A DNA stretch of 64,000 nt from Massilia terrae (GCF_024753145.1 NZ_JANUGU010000007.1:186001-250000); one strand, 5' to 3'; shown: positions 28,973 through 37,982, counted from the first letter of the stretch. The notes: a model not told the origin generated them from the sequence alone. A program made the numbers and translations.

Positions 28973-29493
28973 GCCGCCAGCTCGCGATTGGGGCCGGGAT
29001 AGCCGATCGCCTCCCAGCTCGACGGATCGGCATACCAGCCGCCCAGCACGAGGTCGTGCAAGGCGCCGTAGGCACTGCGCAGCAGTCCGAGGCGATGCAC
29101 GCGCCAGTCCTGCAGGAAGGCCGAGACCTGCTCCACATGCGCATTGGCCCACCCGCCAGCGATCCCGGTCAGCAGGCGCCGCGCCGGCGCCAGCGCCAGC
29201 AGGCCAAACAGGTCCTGCACTTCCTTTTGGGTCGCCAGCGGCAGGCCGAGGATGGCCTGGTGCACGCGCGCGGTGGCGGCGGCGATCGCCGCTGCGCGCG
29301 CCGGTCCGGCATCCGGCAGCGCGCCGTCGAGGATGGCGGGGACGATCGCATGCAGCGCAGCGCGCGCTTCGCCATCCAGCGCGAACCGCGCTAGCACCGG
29401 TGGATGGGTGGCGCGATAGATGCCCCCGCCCGCCGCCAGGGCGAGCGCGGCCACCGCGCCGGCTTTCAGGAAGGTCCTGCGGGATGCCTCCAT
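28969..29493 (-). CDS. Small Tat-exported subunit (gluconate 2-dehydrogenase subunit 3-like)
   Basis: 174 aa. A twin-arginine signal SRRTFLKAG (4-12) with a following hydrophobic stretch (AGAVAALALAAGG) directs folded export. The remainder is helical with WANAHVEQVSAFLQDW and a C-terminal GWYADPSSWEAIGYPGP, seen in small subunits that accompany GMC dehydrogenases and help export them by hitch-hiking. First gene of the three-gene operon. Confidence 0.8.
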   Translation of the reverse strand: MEASRRTFLKAGAVAALALAAGGGIYRATHPPVLARFALDGEARAALHAIVPAILDGALPDAGPARAAAIAAATARVHQAILGLPLATQKEVQDLFGLLALAPARRLLTGIAGGWANAHVEQVSAFLQDWRVHRLGLLRSAYGALHDLVLGGWYADPSSWEAIGYPGPNRELAA

Positions 29494-29548
29494 GTCGTCT
29501 CCCGATCTCCTTGTACTCCTAGTGTACGCGAACGGGAAGACCGGCAGC

Positions 29549-30304
29549 TCAGTCCTTCTGCTTGAGGATCTGGCGCGCGATGCCGCGCAGGATATTCACC
29601 TCTTCCGTTTCCAGCCCGGTGCGCGCGAACAGGCGCTTCAGGCGCGGCATCAGTTTCTTCGGATTGTCGGCATTCAGGAAGCCGATCGACACCAGGGCCT
29701 GTTCCAGGTGCTCGTACATGCCTTCGATCTGGGCCACGCTGGCCGCATCGCCGCGAAAGCCGACCGGCAGCGCCGCATCCGGCTCGCCGCAAGCGGCCTG
29801 GCGGCACTCGTAGGCCAGCACCTGGGCGGCCTGCGACAGGTTCAGGGACGAATAATCCGGATTGGCCGGGATGTTGATCAGCACATTGCACTGCTGGACC
29901 ACCTCGTTGGGCAGGCCGAAGCGCTCGTTGCCGAGGATGAGCACGGGCGCCAGTTCCGCCTGTGCCGCCACGTGGCCGGCGAAGGCGCGCGGGGTCCACA
30001 CCGGCGGCGAGAACTCGCGCAGGCGCGCCGACACCGCCGCCGCGAAATTGCGGCCCTCCAGTGCCTCGGCCACGCTGCCGACGATGCGCGCCCCGGCCAG
30101 CACGTCGCCGGCGCCACTGGCGAAGGCCACCGCCTCGGGGTCGTTCAGCGGGTCGGCGCAGCGCGGCGTGACCAGCACCAGGTCGGAAAATCCCATCGTC
30201 TTCATGGCGCGCGCCACCGAGCCCACATTGCCGGCCCGGCTGGTCTCGACGAGCACGAAACGGAGGCGTTTGAAAAGAGACGTGTCGGAATTTTGCTGGT
30301 TCAT
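29549..30304 (-). CDS. trmJ: tRNA (cytidine/uridine-2'-O-)-methyltransferase TrmJ
   Basis: 251 aa. SPOUT/SpoU methyltransferase acting at tRNA position 32 in E. coli. Motifs: FVLVETSRAGNVGSVARAMK (motif 1, about 17-36), VLILGNERFGLPNEVV (motif 2, about 121-136), INIPANPDYSSLNLSQAAQV (motif 3, about 145-164). The C-terminal extension (about 175-251) is that of TrmJ. ATG 30304 is preceded by no strong SD. Divergent from suhB, a neighbour pair that is common in beta- and gammaproteobacteria. Confidence 0.93.
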   Translation of the reverse strand: MNQQNSDTSLFKRLRFVLVETSRAGNVGSVARAMKTMGFSDLVLVTPRCADPLNDPEAVAFASGAGDVLAGARIVGSVAEALEGRNFAAAVSARLREFSPPVWTPRAFAGHVAAQAELAPVLILGNERFGLPNEVVQQCNVLINIPANPDYSSLNLSQAAQVLAYECRQAACGEPDAALPVGFRGDAASVAQIEGMYEHLEQALVSIGFLNADNPKKLMPRLKRLFARTGLETEEVNILRGIARQILKQKD

Positions 30305-30393
30305 TTAAAATAGACCCTTTCGCGCGGGCGCCGCGTGTTGCAATCGTTACCAGAAGTGCGCGATTGTAAACAGTTCGGCCGCGCTTTGCTCTT

Positions 30394-30399
30394 TATAAT
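30394..30399 (+). promoter_or_regulatory. Putative -10 box for suhB
   Basis: A perfect TATAAT lies 70 nt upstream of the suhB ATG. The -35 hexamer about 17 nt upstream (CAGTTC) is poor, so the promoter call is tentative. Confidence 0.45.
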
Positions 30400-30469
30400 C
30401 TGTTCGAATCCTGACCGTCTACGGCGCCCTTTGCGCGGTGGGCGTTCGCTTTTTTTCATCGGAAAGCAT

Positions 30470-31258
30470 ATGCACCCAATGCTCAATACGGCCGTCAAGG
30501 CCGCCCGCCGCGCCGCCACCGTCATCAACCGCGCGTCCTTCGACCTCGATCGCGTCACGGTCAGCGAAAAAGAACACAACAACTTCGTCACCGACATCGA
30601 CAAGGCCGCCGAGCAGGCGATCGTCGAGACCTTGCTCAAGGCCTACCCCGACCACGCCATCCTGGGCGAAGAGTCCGGCCCCTCGGGCAACCTGAACGAC
30701 GACAGCGAATTCGCCTGGATCATCGACCCGATCGACGGCACCACCAACTTCATCCACGGCTACCCCAACTACTGCATCTCGATCGCGCTGCAACAGAAAG
30801 GCGTGATCACCCAGGGCGTCATTTACGACCCGGTGCGCAACGACCTGTTCACCGCCACCAAGGGCGCCGGCGCCTACCTGAACGACAAGCGCATCCGCGT
30901 GCGCAACCCGGACCGCCTGGCCAAGTCGCTGATCTCGGCCAACCACGCCTCCAACCCGCGCGCGCTGGCCGAGTTCCTGAAAATGTACGAAACCGTGCAC
31001 CCGCGCTGCCACGGCATCCGCGCGTCCGGCTCGGCGGCGCTGGAGCTGGCCAACGTGGCGGCCGGCCGCAGCGACGGCTACTTCGAGAAGGGCCTGAAAG
31101 TGTGGGATATCGCGGCCGGCTCGCTGCTGGTCACCGAGGCCGGCGGCATCGTCGGCGAGTTCAATGGCGAATCGGCCTACCTGCACAAAGGCGACATCAT
31201 CGCCGCCGGCCCGAAGGTTTTCGCACAGATGGTCACGCTGTTGGCCCCGTTCGCGTAA
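30470..31258 (+). CDS. suhB: Inositol-1-monophosphatase SuhB
   Basis: 262 aa, usual length. Mg-dependent phosphatase active on inositol monophosphate and, in enterobacteria, also a partner in rRNA antitermination complexes. Motifs: GEESG (Mg site, about 65), [17 protein letters not shown] (about 84-100), [12 protein letters not shown] and [15 protein letters not shown] (about 212-226). The frame extends upstream to 30335, but the ATG at 30470 gives the family start [15 protein letters not shown]. Confidence 0.95.
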   Translation: MHPMLNTAVKAARRAATVINRASFDLDRVTVSEKEHNNFVTDIDKAAEQAIVETLLKAYPDHAILGEESGPSGNLNDDSEFAWIIDPIDGTTNFIHGYPNYCISIALQQKGVITQGVIYDPVRNDLFTATKGAGAYLNDKRIRVRNPDRLAKSLISANHASNPRALAEFLKMYETVHPRCHGIRASGSAALELANVAAGRSDGYFEKGLKVWDIAAGSLLVTEAGGIVGEFNGESAYLHKGDIIAAGPKVFAQMVTLLAPFA

Positions 31259-31349
31259 AATAGCGCACTTGCCCGGGCCGCCCGGCCCGGCGCAGCTTGT
31301 ATTTTTCACATCTGAAACAAAAATTTCCACAGCGAAATTTATTTAACAC

Positions 31350-31503
31350 TATAATCCCCGCTGGACACGTTTCGCCAACCATGGAACGGGTCTGGGTCTT
31401 GACGGCACGCTACCAGTAAGTCTGCCGGCTGGCACTGAATAATCCGATTTCGCCTGCACTGGCGCCGCTTGCGGCGACGGGCCGATCTTTTGTAGAGCAA
31501 TAC
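31350..31503 (+). promoter_or_regulatory. Putative promoter and long 5' leader of the DEAD-box helicase gene
   Basis: A perfect TATAAT at 31350-31355 is followed by about 140 nt of leader before the helicase ATG. The leader contains a stable hairpin CGCCGC-TT-GCGGCG (31463-31476). Long structured leaders are typical of cold-inducible RNA helicase genes; this is inference. The -35 box is not clear. Confidence 0.4.
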
Positions 31504-32970
31504 ATGTCCTTTTCCACTCTCGGCTTGTCCGACGCGATTTTGCGCGCGGTCAGCGAACAAGGCTATACCGCGCCGACCCCGATCCAGGCCCAGGCGATCC
31601 CTGCGGTGATGGCGGGCGGCGACCTGCTCGCCGGCGCCCAGACCGGCACCGGCAAGACCGCCGGCTTCACCCTGCCGGTGCTACAGCGCCTGTCGACCGA
31701 TGCGGCCGGCCTGGCGCTGCGCAACAAGAGCTCCAAACGCCCGATCCGCGCGCTGGTGCTGACCCCGACCCGCGAGCTGGCTGCCCAGGTCGAGGAAAGC
31801 GTGCGCCTGTACGGCAAGTACACCAATCTGAATTCGGCCGTGATCTTCGGCGGGGTCGGCATCAACCCGCAGATCAAGCTGCTGGCGAACGGCGTCGACA
31901 TCCTGGTGGCCACGCCGGGCCGCCTGCTCGACCATATGGGCCAGGGCACGGTCGACATTTCCAAGATCGAGATCCTGATCCTGGACGAAGCCGACCGCAT
32001 GCTCGACATGGGCTTCATCCACGACATCCGCAAGGTGCTGGCGGCGCTGCCGCCGAAGCGCCAGAACCTGCTGTTCTCGGCCACCTTTTCGGACGACATC
32101 AAGGCACTGGCCGACCGCCTGCTGAACAATCCGGCGATGATCGAAGTGGCGCGCCGCAATTCGACGGTGGAAGTGATCTCGCAAACGATCCACCCGGTCG
32201 ACCGCGACAAGAAGCACCCGATGCTGGCGCACCTGATCAAGAGCAACGACTGGCACCAGGTGCTGGTGTTCACCCGCACCAAGCACGGCGCCAACAAACT
32301 GGTCGAGCAGCTGGGCAAGGACGGCATTGGCGCGATGGCGATCCACGGCAACAAGAGCCAGTCGGCGCGCACCAAGGCGCTGGCCGAGTTCAAGGACGGC
32401 AGCCTGCAGGTGCTGGTCGCGACCGACATCGCGGCGCGCGGCATCGACATCGACCAGCTGCCGCACGTGGTCAACTACGACCTGCCGAACGTACCGGAAG
32501 ACTACGTGCACCGCATCGGCCGCACGGGCCGCGCGGGCGCGACCGGACAGGCCGTGTCGCTGGTCTGCGTGGACGAGCACCAGATGCTGAAGGACATTGA
32601 AAAGCTGATCAAGCAGACGCTGCCGCGCGATGTGATTCCGGGCTTCGAGCCGGACCTGAGCGCGAAACCGCAGCCGATCCAGCTGCGCAGCGGCGACCGC
32701 GGGCACTCGAACCGCGGTGGCCGTCCGGGCGGCGGCCGTGGCGGCAATGGCGGCGGCCAGCGTCCGCAGGCGCAGCCGGCGGCGCGTTCGGCAGCGCCGC
32801 GCGCGCCGGGGAATGGCGGCCAGGCACGTCCGCAGGGCAATGGCGGGCAGCAGCGTGCCGGCGGCAACGGCCAGGGCCGGCCGGGCAATGGCGGCGGCCA
32901 GGCGCAACGTTCCGGCAATCGCGGTCCGCGTCCGGCAGGCGCCCAGCGTTCGGGCAGCCGCGATAACTAA
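31504..32970 (+). CDS. rhlE: DEAD-box ATP-dependent RNA helicase, RhlE type
   Basis: 488 aa. Q motif ([14 protein letters not shown] about 20-33), Walker A AQTGTGKT (45-52), [21 protein letters not shown] ([12 protein letters not shown] about 160-171), SAT (about 191-193), [11 protein letters not shown] and [10 protein letters not shown] (about 336-345) are all intact. The last 95 residues form a Gly/Arg/Gln-rich RGG-like tail that binds RNA non-specifically. Unwinds RNA in ribosome assembly and decay; cold growth. Closest in layout to RhlE. Confidence 0.92.
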   Translation: MSFSTLGLSDAILRAVSEQGYTAPTPIQAQAIPAVMAGGDLLAGAQTGTGKTAGFTLPVLQRLSTDAAGLALRNKSSKRPIRALVLTPTRELAAQVEESVRLYGKYTNLNSAVIFGGVGINPQIKLLANGVDILVATPGRLLDHMGQGTVDISKIEILILDEADRMLDMGFIHDIRKVLAALPPKRQNLLFSATFSDDIKALADRLLNNPAMIEVARRNSTVEVISQTIHPVDRDKKHPMLAHLIKSNDWHQVLVFTRTKHGANKLVEQLGKDGIGAMAIHGNKSQSARTKALAEFKDGSLQVLVATDIAARGIDIDQLPHVVNYDLPNVPEDYVHRIGRTGRAGATGQAVSLVCVDEHQMLKDIEKLIKQTLPRDVIPGFEPDLSAKPQPIQLRSGDRGHSNRGGRPGGGRGGNGGGQRPQAQPAARSAAPRAPGNGGQARPQGNGGQQRAGGNGQGRPGNGGGQAQRSGNRGPRPAGAQRSGSRDN

Positions 32971-33050
32971 TTTCCGGCGCTAGTTTCACCGGTCGCGCGG
33001 CGCACGCTCAGCGCAGCCGCGATAAGCAAACCTCAGCACCAGCGTCACCA

Positions 33051-33167
33051 CGTCGTCCCCGCGCAGGCGGGGACCCATGGACAGTTTGTGTATGGCACGG
33101 CTCGAATACAGCCGCGTTGTTGCAAGCTCAGCATGGGTCCCCGCCGCCGCGGGGACGACGCTTTTTT
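33051..33167. repeat. Composite inverted palindrome element, also a likely terminator
   Basis: Left head CGTCGTCCCCGCGCAGGCGG plus GGACCCATGGA, then about 55 nt, then inverted right head GCATGGGTCCCCGCCGCCGC plus GGGGACGACG, followed by CTTTTTT (33161-33167). The right hairpin with its T run could terminate helicase transcription. Confidence 0.85.
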
Positions 33168-33327
33168 GGGCGCTTCCCCCCATTTCCCCTACCGCACCCG
33201 TCGTCCCGGCCGCCGCCCGGACGGCGTGGTCGTTTGATGTCGGACTTCAGAAATGTCTACCAAAACTTCAAACTTCGCTATATACTTGAGTACTCAAGTA
33301 TCAGTAAACAATAAAGGAGCCCCCCCC

Positions 33328-33765
33328 ATGAGCACTGCCACCGCCACCGATTTCTGCCTGCAACTCGCCCGCGTCACCACCGCCATGACGCGCCGCTTTG
33401 ACGCCTGGCTCGGCAATCACCACGGCATCAGCTTCGCCGACTACCAATTGCTGCGCCACCTCGCCCGCGCGCCCGAAGGCCGGCTGCGCCGCGTCGACCT
33501 GGCCGAACGCATGGGCCTGACGGCCTCCGGCGTGACCCGCTCGCTGATGCCACTCGAAAAAATCGGCCTCGTCGGCCGCCAGAGCGACCCGCGCGACGCC
33601 CGTGTCGGCTACGCAATCATCACCGCCACCGGCGCCGAGCTGGCCGCCACCGCCGACACCCTGGTCGAACAAATGGCCGCCGAGATGATCGGCGAGCCGC
33701 CGTTCGCCGACCTCCAATCCCTGACCGACTTACTCAGCCGTATCGTGAATCTCAACCAGCGCTGA
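33328..33765 (+). CDS. MarR family transcriptional regulator
   Basis: 145 aa. Winged helix-turn-helix: ISFADYQLLRHLARAPEG (about 33-50), RRVDLAERMGLTASGVTRSL (about 54-73), wing GLVGRQSDPRDARVGYAIIT (about 80-99). AAAGGAG 8 nt before the ATG at 33328 marks the start; an in-frame ATG at 33253 is without SD. Probably regulates the MFS gene immediately downstream and itself. Targets and ligand unknown. Confidence 0.9.
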   Translation: MSTATATDFCLQLARVTTAMTRRFDAWLGNHHGISFADYQLLRHLARAPEGRLRRVDLAERMGLTASGVTRSLMPLEKIGLVGRQSDPRDARVGYAIITATGAELAATADTLVEQMAAEMIGEPPFADLQSLTDLLSRIVNLNQR

Positions 33766-33779
33766 GCGATCCGCGCGCA

Positions 33780-34865
33780 GTGCTGATCCTGTTCGGCGGC
33801 GCCGTGGTCGACCGCTACTCGCCGCGCCGCGTGCTGATGCTGACCAAGTACGCCAACACCGTCCTGCTCGGCGCCCTGGCCGCGCTGGTGCTGGCCGGCC
33901 AGGCGACGCTGCCGCTGGTGGCGCCGATCGCGCTGGCGATCGGCGTGGCCTCGGCCTTCAGCATCCCGGCCGGCACCGCGATCCTGCCCCATGTGCTTGC
34001 ACCCGATCACCTGGCGCAAGCCAACGGCATGATGATGGGCATGCGCCAGCTGTCGCTGCTGGCCGGCCCGCTGCTGGCGGCGCTGCTGTTCGCGCTGGCT
34101 GGCGACGGCAGCGGCGGGATGAACCATGCCAACGGCCTCGGCTACGCTTTCGCCTTCGATTGCTTCAGCTTTGTGTTTTCCGCCTGGGCCTTGTCCAAGG
34201 TGACGCTGCGTCCGGTCGCGGCGGCGCCGCGCCAGCCCATCGTCCGCTCGGTGCTGGCCGGCCTGGCGCAGGTCTGGCACGACCGCATGATGCGCGCCTG
34301 CTTCATCTACTGGGCCGTGTGCGCCTGCATCACCGGCAGCCTGATGCAGGTGGCGCTGCCGCTGCTGGCCAACAGCCGGATGCATGGCGGCGCCTCGCTC
34401 GGGCTGCTGCTCGGCGCCCACGGCACCGGCACCCTGCTCGGCATGGCCGCCACCAGCATCAAGGGCGACCTGCGGGTACGCAACCTGGGCACGACGCTGC
34501 TGCTGGTCGACGCCGTGATCGCGGCGCTGATCCTGCCGGTGGCGCAGCTGGCGGCGACGTGGCAGATCGCCCTCGTCAACGCCACGATCGGCGCCCTCGC
34601 CGGCTTCATGCAAGTGGCCGTGATCACCTGGATCCAGCGCCGCGTGCCGCCCGTGATGCTGGGACGCACGATGAGCATCTTCATGTTCATCCTGATGGGC
34701 CTGGCGCCGCTGTCGGCCGCGCTGACCGGCTGGCTGATGCAGTACACCGGGCTGTCGGGCATGTTCACCGCCTCCGGCCTGCTACTGGCGGGCGCGGCCG
34801 CCCTGGCGTACGCGTTCACGCCGATGCGCGCCATGGCCGATGCCCCGGCCACCCAGCGGGCCTGA
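33780..34865 (+). CDS. MFS transporter, apparently lacking its N-terminal region
   Basis: About 361 aa, some 50 residues short of the roughly 410-aa MFS norm. It begins in mid-fold, at the cytoplasmic loop following TM2 (GGAVVDRYSPRRVLML), so TM1 and most of TM2 are absent. Just before the GTG the same frame reads ALSDPRAVLI, resembling the conserved PRAVLxL...GGAxxDR segment, which suggests a deletion that joined the MarR 3' end to mid-gene sequence. No ribosome site precedes the GTG. The remainder shows about ten helices. Possibly non-functional; a sequencing or assembly error is not excluded. Confidence 0.7.
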   Translation: MLILFGGAVVDRYSPRRVLMLTKYANTVLLGALAALVLAGQATLPLVAPIALAIGVASAFSIPAGTAILPHVLAPDHLAQANGMMMGMRQLSLLAGPLLAALLFALAGDGSGGMNHANGLGYAFAFDCFSFVFSAWALSKVTLRPVAAAPRQPIVRSVLAGLAQVWHDRMMRACFIYWAVCACITGSLMQVALPLLANSRMHGGASLGLLLGAHGTGTLLGMAATSIKGDLRVRNLGTTLLLVDAVIAALILPVAQLAATWQIALVNATIGALAGFMQVAVITWIQRRVPPVMLGRTMSIFMFILMGLAPLSAALTGWLMQYTGLSGMFTASGLLLAGAAALAYAFTPMRAMADAPATQRA

Positions 34866-34925
34866 GCCGGCAGGCGGACGGCGGATGGTTTACCATGGCT
34901 GGTTACCAGCCGTCTTCCCGCCGCC

Positions 34926-35729
34926 ATGCCGAAGTTTGCCGCCAACCTGAGCACCTTGTTTCCCGAACTGAGCTTTCTCGACCGCTTTGGCGCGGCCCGG
35001 GAAGCCGGCTTCGATGCGGTCGAGTTCCTGTTTCCCTATGCCTTCGAGGCGGAGCAGATCACCCAGCGCCTGCAGCGCCATGGCCTGGAACTGGTGCTGC
35101 ACAATCTCCCGCCGGGCGACTGGAATGCGGGCGAGCGCGGCATGGCCTGCGATCCGCGCCGCGTCGGCGAGTTCCAGGACAGCGTCGGCCTGGCGCTGGA
35201 GTACGCACAGGAACTGGGGGTCAAGCGCCTGCATTGCATGGCCGGCATCGTGCCGCCCACACTGCCGCATGAGCGTGCGCACGCGGTCTATGTCCGCAAC
35301 CTGCGCTTCGCCGCGGCTGCGCTCGCGCCGCACGGCATCGAGCTCTTGATCGAGCCGATCAACAACCGCGACATGCCGGGCTATTTCCTCAACCACAGCC
35401 GCCAGGCGCTGGACATCATCGCCGAGGCCGGAGCGCCGAACCTGTTCCTGCAGTACGACATCTATCACATGCAGCGCATGGAAGGGGAACTGGCCGATAC
35501 GCTGCGCGCCAACCACGCGCTGATCCGCCACATCCAGCTGGCGGACGTGCCCGGCCGCCACGAACCGGGCACGGGCGAAATCAATTTTCCTTTCCTGTTC
35601 CGTCTGCTCGACGAGCTGGGCTATGCGGGCTGGATCGGCTGCGAATATTTCCCCCGCGGCGATACTGTCGAAGGCCTGCGCTGGCGCGATGAACTCGGCG
35701 TCCCGGCAGCGGTCAAAGCTGACAGCTAG
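34926..35729 (+). CDS. Hydroxypyruvate isomerase-like TIM-barrel protein (Hyi/OtnI family)
   Basis: 267 aa. Sugar-phosphate isomerase-type TIM barrel with the Hyi/OtnI pattern: MPKFAANLSTLFPELSFLDR start, LVLHNLPPGDWNAGERGMAC, LHCMAGI, LLIEPINNRDMPGYFL (metal-binding Glu about 142), QYDIYHMQRMEG (Asp/His), GRHEPGTGEINF and CEYFPRGDT (Glu). These residues hold a divalent metal. It interconverts hydroxypyruvate and tartronate semialdehyde, or a related 2-oxo acid. Stands alone. Confidence 0.9.
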   Translation: MPKFAANLSTLFPELSFLDRFGAAREAGFDAVEFLFPYAFEAEQITQRLQRHGLELVLHNLPPGDWNAGERGMACDPRRVGEFQDSVGLALEYAQELGVKRLHCMAGIVPPTLPHERAHAVYVRNLRFAAAALAPHGIELLIEPINNRDMPGYFLNHSRQALDIIAEAGAPNLFLQYDIYHMQRMEGELADTLRANHALIRHIQLADVPGRHEPGTGEINFPFLFRLLDELGYAGWIGCEYFPRGDTVEGLRWRDELGVPAAVKADS

Positions 35730-35790
35730 ACAAGCGCGGCCTGCGCGCGCACACTGCACTCCTTTCACAAAACAACAACAGGAGGCTCGC

Positions 35791-36156
35791 ATGATCCAGG
35801 GACTGCGCACCGTCATCTACCCGGTGGCCGACATCGCCGAAGGCAAGGGCTGGTATGGCCGCGTGCTCGGCAAGGAACCGTATTTCAACGAGCCCTTCTA
35901 TGTCGGCTTCGAGGTCGGCGGCTTCGAGCTCGGCCTCATCCCTGACGGCCAGCCCGGCGCCGCCGGCGCCACCGCCTACTGGGGCACGGCGGATGCCCGG
36001 GCGGAGCTCGCGCGCCTGCAACAGCTCGGCGGCACGGTCGAACAGGACGTGACCGACGTCGGCGGCGGCATCCTCGTCGCCACCGTGCGCGATCCCTACG
36101 GCAACCTGTTCGGCATCATCCAGAATCCGCACTTCGACCTGAACAAGGTCGGCTGA
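35791..36156 (+). CDS. VOC (glyoxalase/bleomycin resistance) family protein
   Basis: 121 aa. Two beta-alpha-beta-beta-beta modules in the usual VOC order: TVIYPVADIAEGKGWYGRVL (about 6-25), GFEVGGFELGLIPDG, then the second half ending GGILVATVRDPYGNLFGIIQ (about 93-112). Function unknown; only some VOC metal ligands can be recognised. GGAGG 7 nt before the ATG defines the start. Confidence 0.88.
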   Translation: MIQGLRTVIYPVADIAEGKGWYGRVLGKEPYFNEPFYVGFEVGGFELGLIPDGQPGAAGATAYWGTADARAELARLQQLGGTVEQDVTDVGGGILVATVRDPYGNLFGIIQNPHFDLNKVG

Positions 36157-36242
36157 TCTTGAGTTACTGCAAGATGCGGTAGAGATATTTTGCAAGAATG
36201 GGGCTTTCCGGTCCGCCCTTTTGTGCGGCCAGAAAGGACCCC

Positions 36243-37100
36243 ATGAAGCTGCTGCGCCCCGCTGCTTGCGCCCTACTCTGCCTGAGCTTGCTGCTTGGTG
36301 GCTGCGCCACCAACGGCGGCATGGTCAGCATGGAGGAAGTGCGCGATTTCGCCAACGCTTCCGCCAAGCTCGGCGGCTATGCCGAACTGTCCCAGCGCTA
36401 CCGCGACACCTACGACCGCGAAGAGCCCTACCTGTCGCCCGCTGCGGACCGGCTGGCACGCGACAACGACGCCAAGCGCCAGGCCGTGTACCAGGAATTT
36501 GTCAGCATCCAGAAGGCGGTGGTGCTGTATATGCAGACCCTGAGCCTGCTCGCTGGTGACGGCCGCTATGACTTGTCGGCCAGCGTCGACGACCTCGGCC
36601 TGGGCCTGCAAGCCAATGCCGAGGCCGGCGTCGGACAAAAGCACATCGCCGCCTACACGGGGCTGACGCGCCTGCTCACGCGGGTGATCGCCTCCGGCTA
36701 CCAGAACCGCAGCGTGGAAACCATGGTGCGCGACGGCGATGCCGACGTGCAGACCTTGCTCGAAGCCATGATCTCGATCACGCGCCTGTACTACAAGACC
36801 AACGAGAACGAGAAGAAGACCGTGCTCGGCATCTTCGACGTCGAGCTGCCCTTCTCCAACCGCAATACCGACCGCATGCTGGTGACCTTGGCCAAGGTGC
36901 ACTACATGAACAAGTCGGAAGAGTACAAGCTGATCGACAAACGCTACGACATGGCCCTGCAGGGGCTGACCAAGGTTGCGCTCGGCCACCAGAAGCTGCG
37001 CGAGAACCTCAACAAGCTGTCGCGCGAGGAAGTGCGCAGCATGATCGCCAGCTACGGGCGAGACCTGCGCAAGATCCGCGACAAGCTGAGCGGCGGCTGA
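36243..37100 (+). CDS. Lipoprotein of unknown function
   Basis: 285 aa with a lipoprotein signal peptide (LCLSLLLGGCATNGG, lipid-modified Cys at about residue 21). The mature part is mainly helical, with a coiled-coil-like C-terminal region (LGHQKLRENLNKLSREEVRSM). I recognise no domain. It is followed 16 nt later by another short hypothetical gene, with which it probably forms an operon. AAAGGACCCC precedes the ATG. Confidence 0.8.
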   Translation: MKLLRPAACALLCLSLLLGGCATNGGMVSMEEVRDFANASAKLGGYAELSQRYRDTYDREEPYLSPAADRLARDNDAKRQAVYQEFVSIQKAVVLYMQTLSLLAGDGRYDLSASVDDLGLGLQANAEAGVGQKHIAAYTGLTRLLTRVIASGYQNRSVETMVRDGDADVQTLLEAMISITRLYYKTNENEKKTVLGIFDVELPFSNRNTDRMLVTLAKVHYMNKSEEYKLIDKRYDMALQGLTKVALGHQKLRENLNKLSREEVRSMIASYGRDLRKIRDKLSGG

Positions 37101-37116
37101 CCACAGGAGGCGCACC

Positions 37117-37668
37117 ATGCAAGCAGAAGATTTCACCCCCGCGGCTCCGGCCGATGCCGGCAGCGGCGCCCTGTCCACGCCGGACCAGGTGACCCAGCTC
37201 GGCGACCAGTTGACGGCCATCGCCGACGCGCTGCACGAGCGCACCTTGCGCGAGCTCCGCGCCTACGGTGGCGGCCCGGTCCCAGGCCCGGCCCAGCAGG
37301 CGGCGCGGCAATTGCTCGACGACGAACAGGTGCTGCGCCAGCGCGCCAATGCCCTGTACCTGCAGGCCGCGACCCTGATCGTGAAAGCGCTGCCGCAATC
37401 GCAGCTGCACGTGATGCAACTGACCGCGGCGGCGGCGGAACAGCTGAAGCAGCTCGTGCAGTTGCGCGATGCGATGGGCGTGATCGGCCGCGTGCTCGAA
37501 CTGTCCGGCGCCGCGCTGACCGGCAACCCGGTGCTGATCATGCGCGCGCTGGAGGATATGCACCACATGATCGACGCGATCGAGCTGCATAATCCCAAGC
37601 CGGCGGCGCCGGCGCCGTCGGTAGCGCCTGAACATGGGTCCTCGGCCAGCCCGCCGCCGCTGCCATGA
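37117..37668 (+). CDS. Conserved hypothetical helical protein
   Basis: 183 aa, soluble, no signal peptide. Helical centre (about 25-150: QVTQLGDQLTAIADALHERT, RQRANALYLQAATLIVKAL, MQLTAAAAEQLKQLVQLRDA) and Pro/Ala-rich ends. Function not recognised. ACAGGAGGCGCACC before the ATG is a strong ribosome site. It follows the lipoprotein gene by 16 nt. Confidence 0.7.
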   Translation: MQAEDFTPAAPADAGSGALSTPDQVTQLGDQLTAIADALHERTLRELRAYGGGPVPGPAQQAARQLLDDEQVLRQRANALYLQAATLIVKALPQSQLHVMQLTAAAAEQLKQLVQLRDAMGVIGRVLELSGAALTGNPVLIMRALEDMHHMIDAIELHNPKPAAPAPSVAPEHGSSASPPPLP

Positions 37669-37680
37669 GACTTAGCATCA

Positions 37681-37776
37681 TGCCCGCGGAAGGCGGGCAT
37701 CCCTTGCTTGCGCCGAGCTATCGCTTGCCTCATTTGCTGCGCAAGGGAGGGGGTTCCCGCCGGCGCGGGAACGACG
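37681..37776. repeat. Composite palindrome element
   Basis: Two opposite-facing hairpins, TGCCCGC/GCGGGCA at the left and GTTCCCGC/GCGGGAAC plus GACGG at the right, enclosing about 50 nt that includes CTTGCGC...GCGCAAGG. A divergent member of the CGTCGTCCCCGCG family with TTCCCGC in place of TCCCCGC. Confidence 0.6.
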
Positions 37777-37897
37777 GTATCGGTTTTGACCATGCAGCCT
37801 CCACCTCCCGGTGCCATTCGTGCGCTTATGTTCTTCCCCGGTCTAACGCGCTAAACTGGATCTGACAAACGACAAAACGCCACCGGGGAGTCCAGCC

Positions 37898-37969
37898 ATG
37901 ACGTCCGTTCAGCCCACCCGCGCCGCCCGCAGGTCCGCGTCCGCGCGGCCACACCCCAGCCATTCCTGA
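37898..37969 (+). CDS. Possible 23-residue leader ORF upstream of the DksA-like gene
   Basis: An open frame (MTSVQPTRAARRSASARPHP, then SHS and stop) with GGGAG 7 nt before its ATG, ending 13 nt before the DksA-like gene. It is strongly Arg/Ser/Ala biased, as GC-rich noise often is. It could be a leader peptide; confidence is low. Confidence 0.2.
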   Translation: MTSVQPTRAARRSASARPHPSHS

Positions 37970-37982
37970 CGCGAGGCATGCC

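Larger units (their letters stand above)
37669..37982. other. Intergenic region with palindromes
   Basis: About 310 nt. It contains two hairpins in one element (TGCCCGC...GCGGGCA at 37681-37699 and GTTCCCGC-CGGC-GCGGGAAC at 37753-37772), a member of the dispersed palindrome family, and a 23-codon open frame at 37898-37969 of doubtful significance. Otherwise nothing seen. Confidence 0.7.

Noticed and set aside
31272..31289. Hairpin CCGGGCC-GCCC-GGCCCGG after suhB as terminator
   Set aside because: It lacks a directly adjacent T run (TATTTTT is 13 nt further), so the call was too weak to list.
37898..37969. Leader peptide controlling the DksA-like gene by attenuation
   Set aside because: No rare-codon run or alternative hairpins were found, so it is listed only as a low-confidence frame.
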